From an uncultured Atopobiaceae bacterium (lineage in GTDB: Bacteria; Actinomycetota; Coriobacteriia; Coriobacteriales; Atopobiaceae), in contig CAMYZR010000065.1 of assembly GCA_947303905.1 (NCBI GenBank), positions 1 to 7,251 on the forward strand: DNA of 7,251 nucleotides. Direction: 5' to 3'. Made by a program: the position numbers and the translations under genes. The stretch's first letter is position 1, and each line of letters opens with the position of its first letter. The notes beneath the pieces are model-generated. The model did no database searches. It had not been told where the DNA came from and saw only the letters and a program-made list of their open reading frames with translations. Positions 6,311 to 7,251 of the stretch are shown here, in pieces.

Positions 6311-6316
6311 CCTCCT
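6311..6316 (-). promoter_or_regulatory. Ribosome binding site of the response regulator
   Basis: AGGAGG on the minus strand lies 9 nt before the regulator ATG (6301) and 10 nt after the end of the DUF4342 gene. It supports the chosen start and efficient expression inside the operon. Confidence 0.8.
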
Positions 6317-6326
6317 GCTTGTGGGA

Positions 6327-6872
6327 CTACTCGTCCCTGTTGGTGAAGTCGTTCTTGATGCTCTCGGCGGCATCGGCGGCCTTGTCCATGGCGTCGTTGA
6401 CGTCGATGGTCACCGAGCTGATGCCCTCGATGTGGTAGCGCAGACCAAAGAACAGGCCCACGATGAGCAGCCACAGGGAGGCGCCCCAGGCGAACAGGCC
6501 GATGATCAAAAGCAGCAGCGGCAGGGCAATCACGCGGTCGCCCTTGTGCTCGGCCACGAAGGTCATCTCGAGGCTGGCGCGCAGGATGCGCTTGGCCTCG
6601 CGGCAGAAGCTGCCCCAGGCCTCGCCGACCCTGGTCTTCTTGCTGGTGCGCTGGTACTCCTCCTGCGCCTCGCGCATCTCGAACGAGGTGGTCTGCGTCG
6701 TGGTGCTGGAGGTCTCGTAGGTTGCGGTGGTGGTGTCCGCCTTGCCCTTGCCCTCGAGCCAGATGATCGCGTCGAGCACGTCGTAGTCGCAGGCCTCGAG
6801 GGCGTCGCGTGCATCCTGATATGAAACGCCGGTCTTCTCGCGGACCAGTTCGACCTTCTCGAGCTTCTCCAT
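6327..6872 (-). CDS. DUF4342 protein: UBA-like domain plus membrane hairpin
   Basis: This 181-residue protein starts with a UBA/EF-Ts-N-like three-helix domain (about 4-40: VREKTGVSYQDARDALEA, then DVLDAIIWLEG). A Thr/Ser-rich stretch follows (about 46-63), then a charged helix (64-100) and a hydrophobic pair of helices (about 114-145: VIALPLLLLIIGLFAWG, SLWLLIVGLFFGL). The tail is polar and helical (about 155-181). It matches the DUF4342 family layout, whose function is unknown. Most of the protein is probably cytoplasmic, anchored by the membrane hairpin. AAGGAG lies 9 nt before the ATG (minus-strand site at 6882-6887). It is the first gene of an operon with the regulator and kinase, so it may sense, stabilise or be controlled by that system. 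The family match is from memory of the pattern; the role is open. Confidence 0.85.
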   Translation of the reverse strand: MEKLEKVELVREKTGVSYQDARDALEACDYDVLDAIIWLEGKGKADTTTATYETSSTTTQTTSFEMREAQEEYQRTSKKTRVGEAWGSFCREAKRILRASLEMTFVAEHKGDRVIALPLLLLIIGLFAWGASLWLLIVGLFFGLRYHIEGISSVTIDVNDAMDKAADAAESIKNDFTNRDE

Positions 6873-6925
6873 GGTCTTGCACTCCTTCTGGTGGTGGAAG
6901 GCAGCCTTGTCGTCTTCCGTTGTCC

Positions 6926-6972
6926 AGTATGATGCCCGGCGAAGATTAATGCGAGTTTGGGCAAAGATTAAT
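6926..6972 (-). promoter_or_regulatory. Putative promoter and tandem activator site of the DUF4342-two-component operon
   Basis: On the minus strand CATACT (6926-6931) is a plausible -10 element, with a transcription start near 6918 and a leader of about 45 nt. No TTGACA-like -35 is present at the right distance. Instead, one copy of the repeat ATTAATCTT overlaps the -35 area (6942-6950) and the other lies 22 bp upstream (6964-6972). This is the usual layout of a promoter driven by an OmpR-family activator. The promoter itself is inferred; the repeats are seen directly. Confidence 0.5.
6942..6972. repeat. Pair of 9-bp direct repeats with a 22-bp period
   Basis: AAGATTAAT occurs at 6942-6950 and again at 6964-6972, two helical turns apart, so both copies face the same side of the DNA. 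The second copy sits in a 10-bp palindrome, AGATTAATCT (6965-6974). Both are AT-rich islands in otherwise GC-rich sequence. Confidence 0.8.
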
Positions 6973-7040
6973 CTGCGGTGAGTTTTGCTTGGCGTGTGGC
7001 AGGGCGACCGTCCCCGGATGTGCGGACCTGCCTGGGGGTG

Positions 7041-7251
7041 CTACACGAGGTCGCTCAGGGTCTCGAAGGTGATGTGACAGTAGCCTGCCGGGTTCTTCTT
7101 GAGGTAGTCCTGATGGTATTCCTCGGCCGCAAAGAAGCAGGTAAGCGGCTCGAGCTCCACCACCATCGGGCTGTCGTAGCGCTTCTGCTCACGGTCAAAC
7201 ACCTGTCGCGCAATGTCGAGGGCCTCATCGTCCACGTAGTAGACGCCCGTA
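7041..7251 (-). CDS. msrA: Peptide methionine sulfoxide reductase MsrA (C-terminal part)
   Basis: This is the last 70 residues of MsrA, which reduces the S-form of methionine sulfoxide in oxidised proteins; the gene runs off the right edge. The conserved TGVYYVDDE segment, the QKRYDSPMVVELEPL strand region and the family hallmark EEYHQDYLKKNPAGYCHI are all present. The catalytic GCFW Cys lies outside the window. The Cys in GYCHI and the one in LTCFF are candidates for resolving cysteines. The protein ends soon after GYCHI with a short tail (TFETLSDLV), so no MsrB domain is fused at the C-terminus. The stop is at 7041-7043, 168 bp before the DUF4342 start on the same strand. A GTG at 7233-7235 is in frame but is internal, not a start. 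No U-tract terminator is visible downstream. Confidence 0.95.
   Translation of the reverse strand, partial: TGVYYVDDEALDIARQVFDREQKRYDSPMVVELEPLTCFFAAEEYHQDYLKKNPAGYCHITFETLSDLV

Noticed and set aside
6975..7040. Possible terminator after msrA (GGCAGG and CCTGCC on the minus strand)
   Set aside because: The 6-bp arms enclose a long loop and no U-tract follows, so it is not convincing. The region shows nothing else.

Overview
The window is GC-rich bacterial chromosome with strong AGGAGG-type ribosome sites and short intergenic gaps. The gene set is an MsmK/UgpC-type sugar ABC importer, a BglA/AscB-like 6-phospho-beta-glucosidase, an OmpR-type two-component system with a DUF4342 protein, and MsrA. 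This set, together with the protein flavour (Firmicutes-like sequences in GC-rich codons), suggests a host-associated Coriobacteriia member such as the Olsenella/Atopobium/Collinsella group. That assignment is inference, since no marker gene is present.

Left part, + strand (1-2501): the 3' end of a MalG-type sugar ABC permease is followed after 17 bp by its ATPase. The transcript then meets a short hairpin and a very long (25 bp) hairpin with a U-tract, which should end the operon. Next comes a stand-alone histidine-phosphatase-fold protein. It keeps the first catalytic Arg-His, the second Arg and the acidic residue, but has Ser where the second catalytic His normally sits and RHC in place of RHG.

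Middle, + strand (2502-4171): a leader with two tandem hairpins precedes a complete GH1 enzyme. Both catalytic glutamates and the Ser/Lys/Tyr set that binds a 6-phosphate are visible. The gene ends in a perfect 12-bp terminator hairpin.

Right part, - strand (7251-4252): the end of msrA, then an apparent operon in the order DUF4342 membrane protein, OmpR-family response regulator and sensor histidine kinase, running toward the GH1 gene. Regulator and kinase overlap by 20 bp. The operon's upstream region carries two copies of a 9-bp element exactly 22 bp apart, next to a weak -10 and no clear -35. That is the layout expected of an activator site, plausibly for the regulator itself.

I see no CRISPR array, insertion sequence, tRNA/rRNA gene or clear mobile element. 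The best leads are the altered active site of the phosphatase-like protein, the direct repeats ahead of the DUF4342-two-component operon, and the pairing of a phospho-glucosidase with an ABC rather than a PTS importer.
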